Shown here: positions 6,847 through 15,719 of the stretch, piece after piece
Layout: each line of letters begins with the position of its first letter
Position numbering within the stretch: position 1 is the stretch's first letter
NCBI GenBank assembly: GCA_043813955.1
Contig: JBDRKN010000017.1
Location: 1 to 57,555, forward strand
Direction of reading: 5' to 3'
Source: JBDRKN01 sp043813955
GTDB taxonomy: Bacteria > Patescibacteriota > Patescibacteriia > Patescibacteriales > Patescibacteriaceae
DNA length: 57,555 nucleotides
Made by a program: the position numbers and the translations under genes
The notes under the pieces: model-generated
What the model was told of the DNA's origin: nothing
Seen by the model: only the letters and a program-made list of their open reading frames with translations
The model's database searches: none

Positions 6847-7464
6847 ATGCAATTTTTAGATTTACAAACACAATTAAAAGATTTTTTGATTTTTTCTACT
6901 TTAGATATAGAAAAAATAGATCCTGAATTTCATAATCAAAGATTAAGCGAATGGCAGGAAAAAGAATATATTAGAAAAATTACTAAAGAATATTATATTT
7001 TTTCTGATTTAGAAATAAACGAATCAGTATTGTTTTTAATTGCTAACAAAATTTATTCGCCATCCTATATTTCTTTTGAAATGGCTTTTTCTTATTATAA
7101 TTTAATTCCAGAAGCAGTATATGGCGTTACTTCAGCCAGCTCTAAAAAAACTAATCATTTTAAGACTGATTTAGCAGAATTTATTTATCATAGCATTAAG
7201 CCAGAATTAATGTTTGGCTATAGCTTAGTTGAATATCAAGGGCATTATTTTAAGATTGCAGAAATAGAAAAAGCTTTGTTAGATTATTTCTATATCAACT
7301 CACAGCTTAAAACAGCTAATGATTTTATTGAAATGCGTTTCAATATAGAAGAATTTAAAAATAGAATTGATAGAGAAAAACTGATAAAATACCTCAAGGC
7401 TTTTGATAATAAAAGTTTAGAGGAAAGAATTAATAATTTATTAGAATATATTGATCATGCTTAA
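6847..7464 (+). CDS. abiEi: AbiEi-like antitoxin / transcriptional regulator
   Basis: Antitoxin of a type IV toxin-antitoxin pair; in known systems it represses the operon and counteracts AbiEii without stable complex formation. The 205-residue protein has an N-terminal winged-helix-like part (residues about 1-60) and the family block YSPSYISFEMAFSYYNLIPEAVYGVTSAS (about 70-98), then an alpha/beta C-terminal domain. Its last 8 bases overlap abiEii, which is the standard arrangement. Repeats upstream may be its operator. No SD is visible. It lies directly before polA, so the module was probably inserted beside a housekeeping gene. Confidence 0.82.
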   Translation: MQFLDLQTQLKDFLIFSTLDIEKIDPEFHNQRLSEWQEKEYIRKITKEYYIFSDLEINESVLFLIANKIYSPSYISFEMAFSYYNLIPEAVYGVTSASSKKTNHFKTDLAEFIYHSIKPELMFGYSLVEYQGHYFKIAEIEKALLDYFYINSQLKTANDFIEMRFNIEEFKNRIDREKLIKYLKAFDNKSLEERINNLLEYIDHA

Positions 7465-8233
7465 TTTAAAACAAATAGAACAATATTATCCTGATAACTT
7501 GCGCGGCTTTAGAAAAAATATGTTGCGCGAGTATTTGCAGTATAAAATTTTAGAAATTATTTTTAATTCTAAAGTAGCTGACAAATTATCTTTTTTAGGC
7601 GGTACAGCTCTGTGTATTGTCTATGGCAATACTCGTTTTTCAGAAGATCTTGATTTTGATAATTTTGGCCTCGCTAAAGAGGATTTTATTTATTTGTCTA
7701 ATGAAATTAAAAAGAAGTTAGAAGATTTGGGCTATGAGGTGGAAATAAAGAATGTTTTTAAAGGAGCATATCGCTGTTATATCAGAATACCTAAAATCTT
7801 ATTTGATAATAATATTTCTGAATTAGAAGGAGAAAAAATAATGATTCAAGTTGATACAGCGCCGTATGAATTTAAATACAATCCAGATAAAAAAATCCTT
7901 AATAAATTTGATGTTTTTACTCAAATTTTAGTGACACCGTTGGACGTTTTATTATCACAAAAAATATATGCCGTCTTAAATCGTAAGCGGGCTAAAGGGC
8001 GTGATTTTTTTGATATTATATTTTTATTGCAAAAAACTAAGCCGAATTATAAGTATTTGGCAAAAAAAGTGGAGATAAAGAATAGCCAAGAATTAAAACA
8101 AAAGCTTTTAGAATATTTAGATTCTATTGATTTAAAGGATTTAGCTAAAGATGTTGAACCTTTCCTATTTAACCCTAAAAATAGCAAGGAAATTATTATG
8201 TTTCGTGAATATATAGAACAAATAGATTTATAA
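7457..8233 (+). CDS. abiEii: AbiEii-like nucleotidyltransferase toxin
   Basis: Toxin of the AbiE pair. Family members (AbiEii/MenT) are nucleotidyltransferases that modify RNA and arrest growth. The nucleotidyltransferase signature is clear: LGGTALCIVYGNTRFSEDLDFD at about residues 46-67, giving GG and the D-x-D metal pair. A helical region with RKRAKGRDFFDIIFLL (about 172-187) supplies conserved basic residues. I chose ATG 7457 (8-nt overlap with abiEi) over an in-frame TTG at 7451. 258 residues, full length, all key residues present, so it should be active. Confidence 0.85.
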   Translation: MLNLKQIEQYYPDNLRGFRKNMLREYLQYKILEIIFNSKVADKLSFLGGTALCIVYGNTRFSEDLDFDNFGLAKEDFIYLSNEIKKKLEDLGYEVEIKNVFKGAYRCYIRIPKILFDNNISELEGEKIMIQVDTAPYEFKYNPDKKILNKFDVFTQILVTPLDVLLSQKIYAVLNRKRAKGRDFFDIIFLLQKTKPNYKYLAKKVEIKNSQELKQKLLEYLDSIDLKDLAKDVEPFLFNPKNSKEIIMFREYIEQIDL

Positions 8234-8241
8234 TAACTATT

Positions 8242-11016
8242 ATGCCTAAGAACAAACCAAAACTATTAATATTAGACGGAAATGCATTGATTCATAGAAG
8301 TTTTCATGCTCTTCCTGTTAGCATGCAGACTAAATCAGGCCAGATTGTTAATGCTGTCTATGGTTTTACGTCTTTTTTGCTAAAAGCTATTAAAGAATTT
8401 AAGCCAGAATATATGGCTCTTACTCTTGATATGAAAGGTCCTACATTTAGGCATGAGAAATTTAAAGATTACAAGGCTACAAGAATAAAAGCTCCTGATG
8501 AATTATATGAGCAGATTCCCATAGTAAAAGAAATAGCCAAGGCTTTTAATATTCCTATTTATGAAAAATCAGGTTTTGAAGCTGATGATTTAATAGGCAC
8601 GGTTGTTAAAAAAGTTGATAAAAAGATTGATAAGATTATTGTTACAGGAGACATGGACACTCTTCAATTAGTAGATGATGACACTTTTGTTTTTAGCATG
8701 AGCAGAGGCGTGTCAGAAAGCATTCTTTACAATGAAGAGGAAGTTAAAAAAAGATATGGTTTTGGTCCTGAAGACTTAGTGGATTTCAAAGCTTTGCGCG
8801 GAGATCCTTCTGACAATATTCCAGGAGTAACTGGCATAGGAGAAAAAACTGCGACTGAATTAATTAAAGAATTTAAAACTTTGGATAATATTTACAAAAA
8901 TATCAAATCTGAGAAGATTAAAGACAGGATAAGGGAATTATTAATCAAATACAAAGAGCAGGCATATTTGAGCAAGGAACTTGCTACGATTGACAAGAAA
9001 GTAGATATAGATTTTTCTTTAAAAGATGTTGTATTTGGAGATTATAGAAAGGAAAATATCATGTCATTATTTTCTCAGTTAGAATTTAAATCATTGCTTT
9101 CCAGATTAAAAGAAGTTGATGACAAGTTTGTGCTCAAAGAGCACAAACTTGACCAAGAAGATAAGTTTTTGAGAAACGCTTCTAAGCTTAAATATTATTT
9201 AATTGATACAGAAGATAAGTTTAAAAAGTTTTTAACACAGTTAAAAAAAGAAAATGAATTTACTTTTGATACAGAAACTTCTGGCTTGGATTATTTTACA
9301 GCTTCTTTGCTAGGAATTAGCTTTTCCTGGGAAGAAGGAGAAGCATATTATTTAAAAATTAACAGCAAGGATAATAATCAAAAAAATCTTTTCAGCTACA
9401 AAAAAGAAGAGGAAAAATCTCATCCATGGCTTAAAGAGCTTAAGCCTGTTTTTGAAGACAAGGATGTAAAAAAGTTTGGGCATAATCTTAAATTTGATAT
9501 CAAGGTATTAGCTAATTTTAAAATTAAAGTTCAAGGATTGGCTTTTGATACCATGATTGCCTCTTATCTCCTTAATCCTGGAAACAGGCAGCATAATCTA
9601 GATTCAGTCGTATTTACTGAATTAGGATGGGAAAAGATTTCCAAGCAGGATTTGATTGGAACAGGAAGGAACAAGATTAATTTTAACGAAGTTCCCATTG
9701 ACAGATTAATGCTTTATTCATGCGAAGACTCTGATTTTACGCACAGGCTTGTTAATAAATTGTCTTTGCACTTAAAGCAGGAAAAGCTGGAAAGATTATT
9801 TAATGATATAGAAATGCCTTTAGTTTCTGTTTTAGCCAGAATGGAGCAGGAAGGGATAAGCATTGATGAAAAATATTTTAATGAGTTGGAAAAAAAGATT
9901 CAAAGAAAAATCAATGCTTTGCAAAAGAGAATATGGCAGATAGCTGGAAAAGAATTTAATATTTCTTCAGTCCAGCAATTGCGTAAGATTTTATTTGAAA
10001 AACTTAAAATTTCTACACAAGGTATTTTAAAAACCAAGACAGGTATTTCTACTGGAGCAGAAGAATTAGATAAATTAAAAAATGAGCATGAAATTATTGA
10101 GCATATTTTAGAATATAGGGAATTAGCTAAATTAAATAATACATATATCAAGGCTTTGCCTGAATTGATTAATCTAATTACTAACAGGGTGCATACTACT
10201 TTTAATCAGGCTGTCACTGCCACAGGCAGATTGTCTTCTAATAATCCTAATCTGCAGAATATTCCTGTCAGAACAGAATTAGGAAGGCAGATTAGGAAAG
10301 GATTTACAGCTAAAAGAGGAAAACAATTAGTAGGCTTGGATTATTCCCAGATTGAGCTTCGTCTAGCAGCCCATATGTCAGGAGATCCTAAGATGATCAA
10401 AGCTTTTAAGGATAATCAGGATATTCATAGAGCTACGGCAGCTGAGATTAATAATGTTAAGCTTGAAGATGTGACTAAGGAGATGAGAAGAAATGCCAAA
10501 GCAGTTAATTTTGGCATTCTTTACGGGCAAGGACCCCATGGATTATCCATGCAAACAGGCATTTCATATGATGCGGCAAAAGAATTTATAGATAATTATT
10601 TTAAGGTTTACAAAAAAATTAAAGATTATATTGACAAGACTATTGAAAAAGCTCAAAAAGATGGTTTTGTAGAAACTTTGTTCCATAGAAGAAGGTATTT
10701 GGGAGATATTAACTCTTCCATGGCCATGGTAAGGAAATCAGCTGAGAGAATGGCAGTAAATGCCCCTATGCAGGGAAGCGCGGCTGATATAATCAAGGTA
10801 GCTATGATTCAGATTGACAGCTTGATTCAGAAGAAGTATAAAGAGCAGATTAAGATGCTTCTCCAGGTGCATGATGAATTAATTTTTGAAATGGATAATG
10901 ATGTTATAGGCAAAGCAGTTCCTTTGATTAAAAAAATCATGGAGAGTGTTATAAAACTTGAAGTCCCTATTATAGTTGATGTTAAAAAAGGAAAAAATTG
11001 GGAAGAAATAAAATAA
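8242..11016 (+). CDS. polA: DNA polymerase I
   Basis: Fills gaps and removes RNA primers in replication and repair. Three domains are intact in 924 residues: 5'-3' exonuclease (LDGNALIHRSF near 11, FEADDLIGT near 113, GDPSDNIPGVTGIGEKTA near 190), 3'-5' proofreading exonuclease (DTETSGL near 343, FGHNLKFD, and YSCEDSDFTHRL) and polymerase (motif A GLDYSQIELRLA near 697, motif B RRNAKAVNFGILYGQG near 748, motif C QVHDELIFE near 874). The proofreading carboxylates are retained. Starts 8 bp after abiEii; murD begins 2 bp after its stop. Confidence 0.98.
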   Translation: MPKNKPKLLILDGNALIHRSFHALPVSMQTKSGQIVNAVYGFTSFLLKAIKEFKPEYMALTLDMKGPTFRHEKFKDYKATRIKAPDELYEQIPIVKEIAKAFNIPIYEKSGFEADDLIGTVVKKVDKKIDKIIVTGDMDTLQLVDDDTFVFSMSRGVSESILYNEEEVKKRYGFGPEDLVDFKALRGDPSDNIPGVTGIGEKTATELIKEFKTLDNIYKNIKSEKIKDRIRELLIKYKEQAYLSKELATIDKKVDIDFSLKDVVFGDYRKENIMSLFSQLEFKSLLSRLKEVDDKFVLKEHKLDQEDKFLRNASKLKYYLIDTEDKFKKFLTQLKKENEFTFDTETSGLDYFTASLLGISFSWEEGEAYYLKINSKDNNQKNLFSYKKEEEKSHPWLKELKPVFEDKDVKKFGHNLKFDIKVLANFKIKVQGLAFDTMIASYLLNPGNRQHNLDSVVFTELGWEKISKQDLIGTGRNKINFNEVPIDRLMLYSCEDSDFTHRLVNKLSLHLKQEKLERLFNDIEMPLVSVLARMEQEGISIDEKYFNELEKKIQRKINALQKRIWQIAGKEFNISSVQQLRKILFEKLKISTQGILKTKTGISTGAEELDKLKNEHEIIEHILEYRELAKLNNTYIKALPELINLITNRVHTTFNQAVTATGRLSSNNPNLQNIPVRTELGRQIRKGFTAKRGKQLVGLDYSQIELRLAAHMSGDPKMIKAFKDNQDIHRATAAEINNVKLEDVTKEMRRNAKAVNFGILYGQGPHGLSMQTGISYDAAKEFIDNYFKVYKKIKDYIDKTIEKAQKDGFVETLFHRRRYLGDINSSMAMVRKSAERMAVNAPMQGSAADIIKVAMIQIDSLIQKKYKEQIKMLLQVHDELIFEMDNDVIGKAVPLIKKIMESVIKLEVPIIVDVKKGKNWEEIK

Positions 11017-11018
11017 AT

Positions 11019-12317
11019 ATGGTTTTAAAAGATAAAAAAATAGCTATTCTAGGTTTGGGAATTGAAAACTATGCCTTGATTAAGTATTTGGTAAAGAAAA
11101 ATATCAAATGTAATATAACTATCTGCGAATCCCATAATAAGTCAGAATTGTTTGATAAGTATGATGATTTAAAAAAAATAACCAAACACATATCCTGGCG
11201 CTTGGGCAAGAGCCATTACAAGAATTTATCAGATTTTGATCTAATTTTCCGTTCGCCAGGATCTTTTATATTAAAAGACAAGAAAATAAAGCTTGGGAAA
11301 GCAATAGCAACCAGCTCTATTAATTTGTTTTTTGATTTATGCGCTAGCAAAAAGATAATAGGAGTTACAGGAACCAAGGGAAAAGGAACCACAGCCACTA
11401 TAATTTATGAAATTTTAAAAACAGAAAAAAAGACATGGCTAGGAGGCAATATTGGAGTAGCTCCGTTTGAATTTATTGAGAAAATAAAAAAAACAGACTG
11501 GGTAGTTTTAGAATTATCAAGTTTTCAGTTAGAAGATATTATATCCAGCCCTCATATTGGAGTAATTACTAATTTTACCAAAGAGCATTTAGCTCCGGCT
11601 GATCCTAATAATCCTAATTATCATAAAACCATGCGCGAATATTGGACAGCCAAGCTTAATATTGCAAAATTTCAAAACAAATCAGATTATTTAATAATTA
11701 ACAAAAAATTAAAACTAGGCCGCAGATTTAAATCTAAATTAATATATTTTGACAAATCTAATCTTCAAAGCCAATTGCCAGGCGAGCATAATAAGGAAAA
11801 TATCGCTGCCGCAGCTGCAGTAGCCAAGATTGCCGGCATTAAGCAATCTAATATTAAAAAAGCAGTAGCAGAATTTAAAGGATTAGAGCATAGATTGCAG
11901 ATGATAAAAGATTTTCAGGGAGTCAAATACTATAATGACAGCTTTGCAACCACTCCAGAATCTGCTATTACTGCTTTGCAGTCTTTTAAAAAACCGATTG
12001 TTTTGATAGCAGGGGGAGCTGACAAGAATTCTGATTTTAAAGCTTTGGCTAAAGTTATAAAAAAGAGAGTAAAGTATGTTGCTTTGCTTAAAGGCAAAGC
12101 TACGCCAAAATTAAAGCGCGCTTTGGTTCAGACAGGCTATGACAAGAACAATATAGATGTGTTTAAAAACATTAAATCAGCAGTCAAGATGTCATATAAG
12201 CAGGCAAAGATTAATGAAGTAGTATTATTATCCACTGCCTGCGCAAGCTTTGGAATGTTTAAGAATTACAAGGAGAGGGGAAAGCAGTTTACTGAAGAGG
12301 TTAACAAGTTAAAATAG
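11019..12317 (+). CDS. murD: UDP-N-acetylmuramoyl-L-alanine:D-glutamate ligase
   Basis: Adds D-glutamate to the peptidoglycan precursor, using ATP, in the cytoplasm. Of 432 residues, the N-terminal Rossmann part begins LGLGIENYALIKYL, the ATP loop GVTGTKGKGTTAT is near 114-126, and VVLELSSFQLE, GEHNKENIAAAAAVA, and EHRLQ...YYNDSFATTPES are the usual Mur ligase blocks. ATG 11019 was chosen over a TTG inside polA. Co-transcribed with polA (2-bp gap) and ended by the hairpin at 12334. Together with murA at 52034 it shows the cell makes its own peptidoglycan. Confidence 0.95.
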   Translation: MVLKDKKIAILGLGIENYALIKYLVKKNIKCNITICESHNKSELFDKYDDLKKITKHISWRLGKSHYKNLSDFDLIFRSPGSFILKDKKIKLGKAIATSSINLFFDLCASKKIIGVTGTKGKGTTATIIYEILKTEKKTWLGGNIGVAPFEFIEKIKKTDWVVLELSSFQLEDIISSPHIGVITNFTKEHLAPADPNNPNYHKTMREYWTAKLNIAKFQNKSDYLIINKKLKLGRRFKSKLIYFDKSNLQSQLPGEHNKENIAAAAAVAKIAGIKQSNIKKAVAEFKGLEHRLQMIKDFQGVKYYNDSFATTPESAITALQSFKKPIVLIAGGADKNSDFKALAKVIKKRVKYVALLKGKATPKLKRALVQTGYDKNNIDVFKNIKSAVKMSYKQAKINEVVLLSTACASFGMFKNYKERGKQFTEEVNKLK

Positions 12318-12333
12318 AAAATTTTCAAATAAA

Positions 12334-12358
12334 AAAGCCGTCTTAATCTGACGGCTTT
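12334..12358. terminator. Bidirectional terminator between convergent genes
   Basis: AAAGCCGTC (12334-12342) and GACGGCTTT (12350-12358), 7-nt loop, with A-run before and T-rich sequence after. It serves murD on the plus strand and the hypothetical gene on the minus strand, whose stop codon lies in the loop. Confidence 0.85.
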
Positions 12359-12771
12359 GGATTTTTTATCTCATTACTGCTAATAAAACAGTAAGGATTA
12401 GTTAAAAAATATCTTCCTTCTGCATAGGTAAAACTTATTACTATCTCCATACCTTTTTTTGCTTCAGAGATGCAAAAATTTTTTAGCATAGACTTAATTC
12501 TGTTGCCCGCTTCTGTTAACTTTTTTCTGGTCTTATCAGCTTGTTGATGTTTGATATAATAAATTACAACATCAATTTTTATTTTCAAACTTATCTTTTG
12601 CAGAAAGTCTGTAGTGGCTGAAAAATGCGTTTCAGCATTTCTTCCAATTGAGTTAATGTCATGCTGGAGTATTCTATAAACTTCTGCCTCTTTTGAATCA
12701 AGCGGCGGAAATTCGTTTGTTTTTGTTAAGCAATTAAGGCCATAAATAATAATTAAAGTTATTCCTTCCAT
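12343..12771 (-). CDS. Hypothetical protein, 142 aa
   Basis: No family recognised. The protein is soluble-looking and mixed alpha/beta, with a basic lysine-rich centre (HQQADKTRKKLTEAGNRIKSMLKNF, too long for one motif) and scattered cysteines. A purine-rich SD-like AAGGGG lies about 10 nt before the ATG, which is unusual in this window. Its stop overlaps the shared terminator with murD. The 450 bp upstream hold an unusual structured region (12876-13016), which on this strand would be its leader or a separate RNA. Confidence 0.6.
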   Translation of the reverse strand: MEGITLIIIYGLNCLTKTNEFPPLDSKEAEVYRILQHDINSIGRNAETHFSATTDFLQKISLKIKIDVVIYYIKHQQADKTRKKLTEAGNRIKSMLKNFCISEAKKGMEIVISFTYAEGRYFLTNPYCFISSNEIKNPKPSD

Positions 12772-12875
12772 TTCAAATTCCCCTTAAAATTTAAAAATTG
12801 TTTATAAAAATATAAGCAGAACATTACCTAAAAGTTTTTCATGATAACCAGGAGGGAGGTTAGCATAAATAACTA

Positions 12876-13016
12876 ATAGGCAACATTCTGCCTATATTAA
12901 ATTTAATGTGCAGTTCACCACCCGCTGTCATTTTATTATTCTGACAGATGATCAAGGAGGGAGAGCCATCTGTTAAAATAAAATAATAACAAGCAGGCAG
13001 TAAACTAAACATTAAA
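12876..13016. other. Structured intergenic element with GGAGGGAG / CCTCCTT loop
   Basis: In the roughly 450-bp gap 12772-13219 I see no gene, but clear folding potential: a 7-bp hairpin 12876-12895 (ATAGGCA/TGCCTAT), then a long hairpin made of TTTAATGT (12902-12909)/ACATTAAA (13009-13016), AGTT/AACT, GCT/AGC and imperfect 24-nt arms 12927-12950/12967-12990 (19 matches plus one wobble). The 16-nt apical loop (12951-12966) reads AAGGAGGGAG on plus and CCTCCTT, the anti-SD core, on minus. A second copy of GGAGGGAG is at 12851-12858. Wobble pairs do not settle the strand. It could be a leader of the minus-strand gene, a small RNA, or a remnant of a mobile element. Confidence 0.45.
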
Positions 13017-13155
13017 GAAGGTTGTTAATGAATATAAAATCTTATCATAATCATTTTTTTTGTCAAGGAGCCGCACAGAGCTAAATAGCATTAATAAAGT
13101 TATCTGGAAAAGGTAAAATAAATAGTGTAATAATTGCTTATAATAAAATTTAAAA

Positions 13156-13175
13156 CTATGGGCGTAAGCCCATAG
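13156..13175 (-). terminator. Terminator of the fic gene
   Basis: Perfect 8-bp stem CTATGGGC/GCCCATAG with a 4-nt loop. Read on the minus strand it is followed by TTTTAAATTTT, as expected downstream of fic. On the plus strand the loop is GTAA, a GNRA tetraloop. Confidence 0.65.
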
Positions 13176-13219
13176 ATAAAGCAAATTTAATTTTCTCTTG
13201 TTTGAGATTTTTTAGGTCG

Positions 13220-14275
13220 TTATGATAATATATACCCGCTCGCCGGACCCTTGCAGACTTGGGTGATGATTTCTAATTTTTTAAGCCGTTGAAGTTGAGC
13301 TTGAGCAGTTCTTCTCGGACATTCTAAAATATCAATCACATCCTTTACCGTTATCCTGCCAACCTGATCCAAGAAGTCAAGAATTTTTAATTGATTTGGA
13401 TTCAAGTAAATTTGCGATTGGATTTTTTTATTAATCCTTTTTAATGAGAGTGATTTGACTTTGGCATTAATATTGTCAATTTCTTTGTTAAATCCATTAA
13501 CAAAATATTCCAGCCATGGAGTAAAATCAGTCCGACGCTCTTTATAATTCTTGCCAATATTTATAGCCTGATAGTATTTAGGGCGATCCTTATTATAATA
13601 ATCTTCCAAGGCAAATAATCGCCTGAAATCATACCCGCGCTGATAGAGAATAAGGGTTGCTAAAGCTCTAGCAGTACGTCCATTGCCATCAGTAAATGGA
13701 TGAATGGCGGCGATTTCCTGATGAACGACCCCGGCTACAATAATTGGATGAATATCTTTCTCTTTGCTTTGTTTAATCCAAGCAACTAAATCAGTTATAA
13801 GTTTTAAAACCTCTTTAGCTGGCGGACCGGTGTAAAGTGTTTCCTGCGGAAAACCCAATCTGCGCCTGACTACATAAATCGGGCCAGTGCGGTAATGGCC
13901 GCATTGTTCATCCAGCAAAGTTTTATCTGTCACTAATTTATGAATTTTAAGGATTGTTCTTTGAGTCAGGCGTTGTTTTTTTTCAACTGCTTGCTCAATA
14001 TAGCGCAGGGCCTTAAGGTAATTTTGAACTTCAAAAATATCACGCGGATGGGCTTCAATTTTTTCATGCTTGTAGACTGCTTCAACTTGATGGATATTAA
14101 GCTGGTTGCCTTCAATCCCGGTAGAGCTGTGGGTCATCCTAATCAAGGCCTGGCGGCGCAACTTTAACTCATGCTTTGGCAACAGTTTAGCATGCTCAAT
14201 CACCACTTTTGCCTCAGCAATAGCGGTAAGCATATTAACGATTTTATCAGTTAATTTGTATTGTGGATTAAACAT
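13220..14275 (-). CDS. Fic-domain AMP-transferase with winged-helix tail
   Basis: Fic proteins transfer AMP (or similar groups) to target protein hydroxyls. The catalytic motif HPFTDGNGRTAR is complete at residues 192-203. An N-terminal inhibitory motif of the S/T-x3-E-G/N type, STGIEGN, lies at 51-57, so this is an autoinhibited class II Fic protein. The last 80 residues (ILDFLDQVGRITVKDVIDIL ... RRTAQAQLQRL) form a winged helix-turn-helix, so it may bind DNA and control its own promoter. 351 residues, full length. It is a single-gene unit with an extended -10 promoter and three upstream repeats. Target unknown. Confidence 0.92.
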   Translation of the reverse strand: MFNPQYKLTDKIVNMLTAIAEAKVVIEHAKLLPKHELKLRRQALIRMTHSSTGIEGNQLNIHQVEAVYKHEKIEAHPRDIFEVQNYLKALRYIEQAVEKKQRLTQRTILKIHKLVTDKTLLDEQCGHYRTGPIYVVRRRLGFPQETLYTGPPAKEVLKLITDLVAWIKQSKEKDIHPIIVAGVVHQEIAAIHPFTDGNGRTARALATLILYQRGYDFRRLFALEDYYNKDRPKYYQAINIGKNYKERRTDFTPWLEYFVNGFNKEIDNINAKVKSLSLKRINKKIQSQIYLNPNQLKILDFLDQVGRITVKDVIDILECPRRTAQAQLQRLKKLEIITQVCKGPASGYILS

Positions 14276-14288
14276 ATCTTCTACTTAT

Positions 14289-14297
14289 ATAATAGCA
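14289..14297 (-). promoter_or_regulatory. Extended -10 promoter of fic
   Basis: Reads TGCTATTAT on the minus strand (five of six -10 bases plus TGn). Expected start is near 14282, only about 7 nt before the ATG, so the mRNA is nearly leaderless. Confidence 0.5.
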
Positions 14298-14308
14298 TAG
14301 ATAAAATA

Positions 14309-14339
14309 ATCGCGCAAGTATCGCGCAGATAATCGCGCA
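14309..14339 (-). promoter_or_regulatory. Three phased TGCGCGAT repeats upstream of fic
   Basis: Exact copies of TGCGCGAT (minus strand) at 14309-14316, 14320-14327 and 14332-14339, spaced 11 and 12 bp, that is one helical turn each. They cover the -35 region of fic. The pattern is that of a multi-site operator; the winged helix of the Fic protein is the obvious candidate ligand. Confidence 0.65.
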
Positions 14340-14469
14340 ATGGATTAAAGATTTTCTGTTAGCCAGCAACTCCCTGCAGTGTCCCATCTTTTGCAGAGCT
14401 TGTATTTTAGTCCAGAATAAGGATATAATAACAATGTATAAAGTCTGCTAACAGGCTATTTTGGAGTTT

Positions 14470-15243
14470 ATGATAAAAAAGATTTCCCAATTTATAAAAC
14501 TAGACAAGCCTTTAGTTGTTTTTGACTTAGAAACTACGGGTTTGACTATTTCTGTGGACAGGATTGTCCAAATAGCCTATGAAAAAATGCTTCCAAACGG
14601 GAGAGTTATCAAAGATGATTTTTTAATTAACCCAGAAATGGAAATTTCGCCTGAAGCTATTGAAGTGCACGGCTTTACCAATGAAATGGTGGCTGACAAG
14701 CCAACTTTTAAGGACAGATCAAAAGAGCTATGGGATATTTTCAATGATTGCTATTATTCAGGTTTTAATATTTTAAGGTTTGACCTTCCTCTTTTGCGAA
14801 GAGAATTTTTGCGCGTTGGCATGGATTTTGAATTTAATGACAATCAGGTAATTGACAGCAAGATTATTTACCATTATATGGAGCCCAGAACCCTGACTAG
14901 CGCATATAAGTATTATTGCAATAAAAAACATAATGATATGCATAATGCTGTAGGAGACCTTAATGTAAGTATTGAAATTTTGATTAAACAGCTGCAAAAG
15001 TATGGTTATGATTTTATTGAAAAAATTCATGCTGAGAATGATGAAAAATATTCTGGGCATGAAAAGAAATTTTACTGGCGGGAAGGAAAGGCATATTTTG
15101 ATTTTTCCAGATTTAAGGACAAGCCATTGGCTGATGTTGCCGAGAGCAATCCAGGCTTTTTGCAATGGATGCTTACAGCTAATTTTCCAACTACAGTAAA
15201 GAATGTGGTTAGAAAAGTTTTAAGACTAGAAAATAAAGATTGA
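14470..15243 (+). CDS. DEDDh-type 3'-5' exonuclease (DnaQ/ExoX-like)
   Basis: Nuclease of the DnaQ fold. ExoI VVFDLETTGL (about residues 16-25), ExoII GFNILRFDLPLL (about 99-110) and ExoIII HNAVGDLNVSIEIL (about 158-171) give the full D-E-D-D-H set, so it should be active. After residue 195 is an extra domain, KKFYWREGKAYFDFSRFKD..LADVAESNPGFLQWML, resembling a DUF3820-type tail seen on such exonucleases. ATG 14470 follows GGAG by 5 nt and is preferred to a TTG at 14461. First gene of exo-15246-ruvB-queA. It could be a repair or RNA exonuclease; no polymerase III context here. Confidence 0.88.
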   Translation: MIKKISQFIKLDKPLVVFDLETTGLTISVDRIVQIAYEKMLPNGRVIKDDFLINPEMEISPEAIEVHGFTNEMVADKPTFKDRSKELWDIFNDCYYSGFNILRFDLPLLRREFLRVGMDFEFNDNQVIDSKIIYHYMEPRTLTSAYKYYCNKKHNDMHNAVGDLNVSIEILIKQLQKYGYDFIEKIHAENDEKYSGHEKKFYWREGKAYFDFSRFKDKPLADVAESNPGFLQWMLTANFPTTVKNVVRKVLRLENKD

Positions 15244-15245
15244 TT

Positions 15246-15719
15246 ATGGACATATTATCACATGCCTTATTGGCTAATTTAGTGTACAAGGAGCTGCCAA
15301 TGCATTCTAAATGGATTGCTGTTACATTAGCTGTTATGCCAGACATCTTAACTTTTGTCGGAGTATTTAAATTAGAATTTTTTAAAAAACTTTTGTTTTT
15401 TAAAAAAATACCTAATTCATATTTTCCTAAATTTGTTTTTGTCATATATAATATAACTCACAGTATTTTAATCTGGGCTGTTATTTGGCTGTTCTTCTAT
15501 TTTGTAATGCACTGGACCCTGACTGCAATTATATGGTCTAGCTGGGGCCTTCATATATTTATAGACATCTTTACGCATAATGCCAATTCTAGCTTAGCTA
15601 CAAGAATTTTTTGGCCAGTTTCTGATTGGCATTTTTATGGATTTACATGGTCTAGCAAGAGATTTATGCTGGTTAATTATTTAATTCTCGCTATTTTGTA
15701 TTTAATTTTCTATTTATGA
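15246..15719 (+). CDS. Integral membrane protein, possible metal-dependent hydrolase (YdjM/DUF457-like)
   Basis: A 157-residue membrane protein starting MDILSHALLANLVYK, with further His/Asp pairs at MPDI, THSIL and LHIFIDIFTH, and a C-terminal RIFWPVSDWHFYGF. This spacing of H and D between hydrophobic helices is what one sees in 'membrane-bound metal-dependent hydrolase' families, but the biochemical role of these proteins is poorly known. ATG 15246 starts 3 bp after the exonuclease stop (an in-frame TTG overlaps it); its stop overlaps ruvB by 4 bp (ATGA). Confidence 0.65.
   Translation: MDILSHALLANLVYKELPMHSKWIAVTLAVMPDILTFVGVFKLEFFKKLLFFKKIPNSYFPKFVFVIYNITHSILIWAVIWLFFYFVMHWTLTAIIWSSWGLHIFIDIFTHNANSSLATRIFWPVSDWHFYGFTWSSKRFMLVNYLILAILYLIFYL

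Noticed and set aside
12876..13016. 6S RNA identity for the long hairpin
   Set aside because: A long rod with an internal loop is present, but no promoter-like bubble sequences can be recognised and the strand is undecided.
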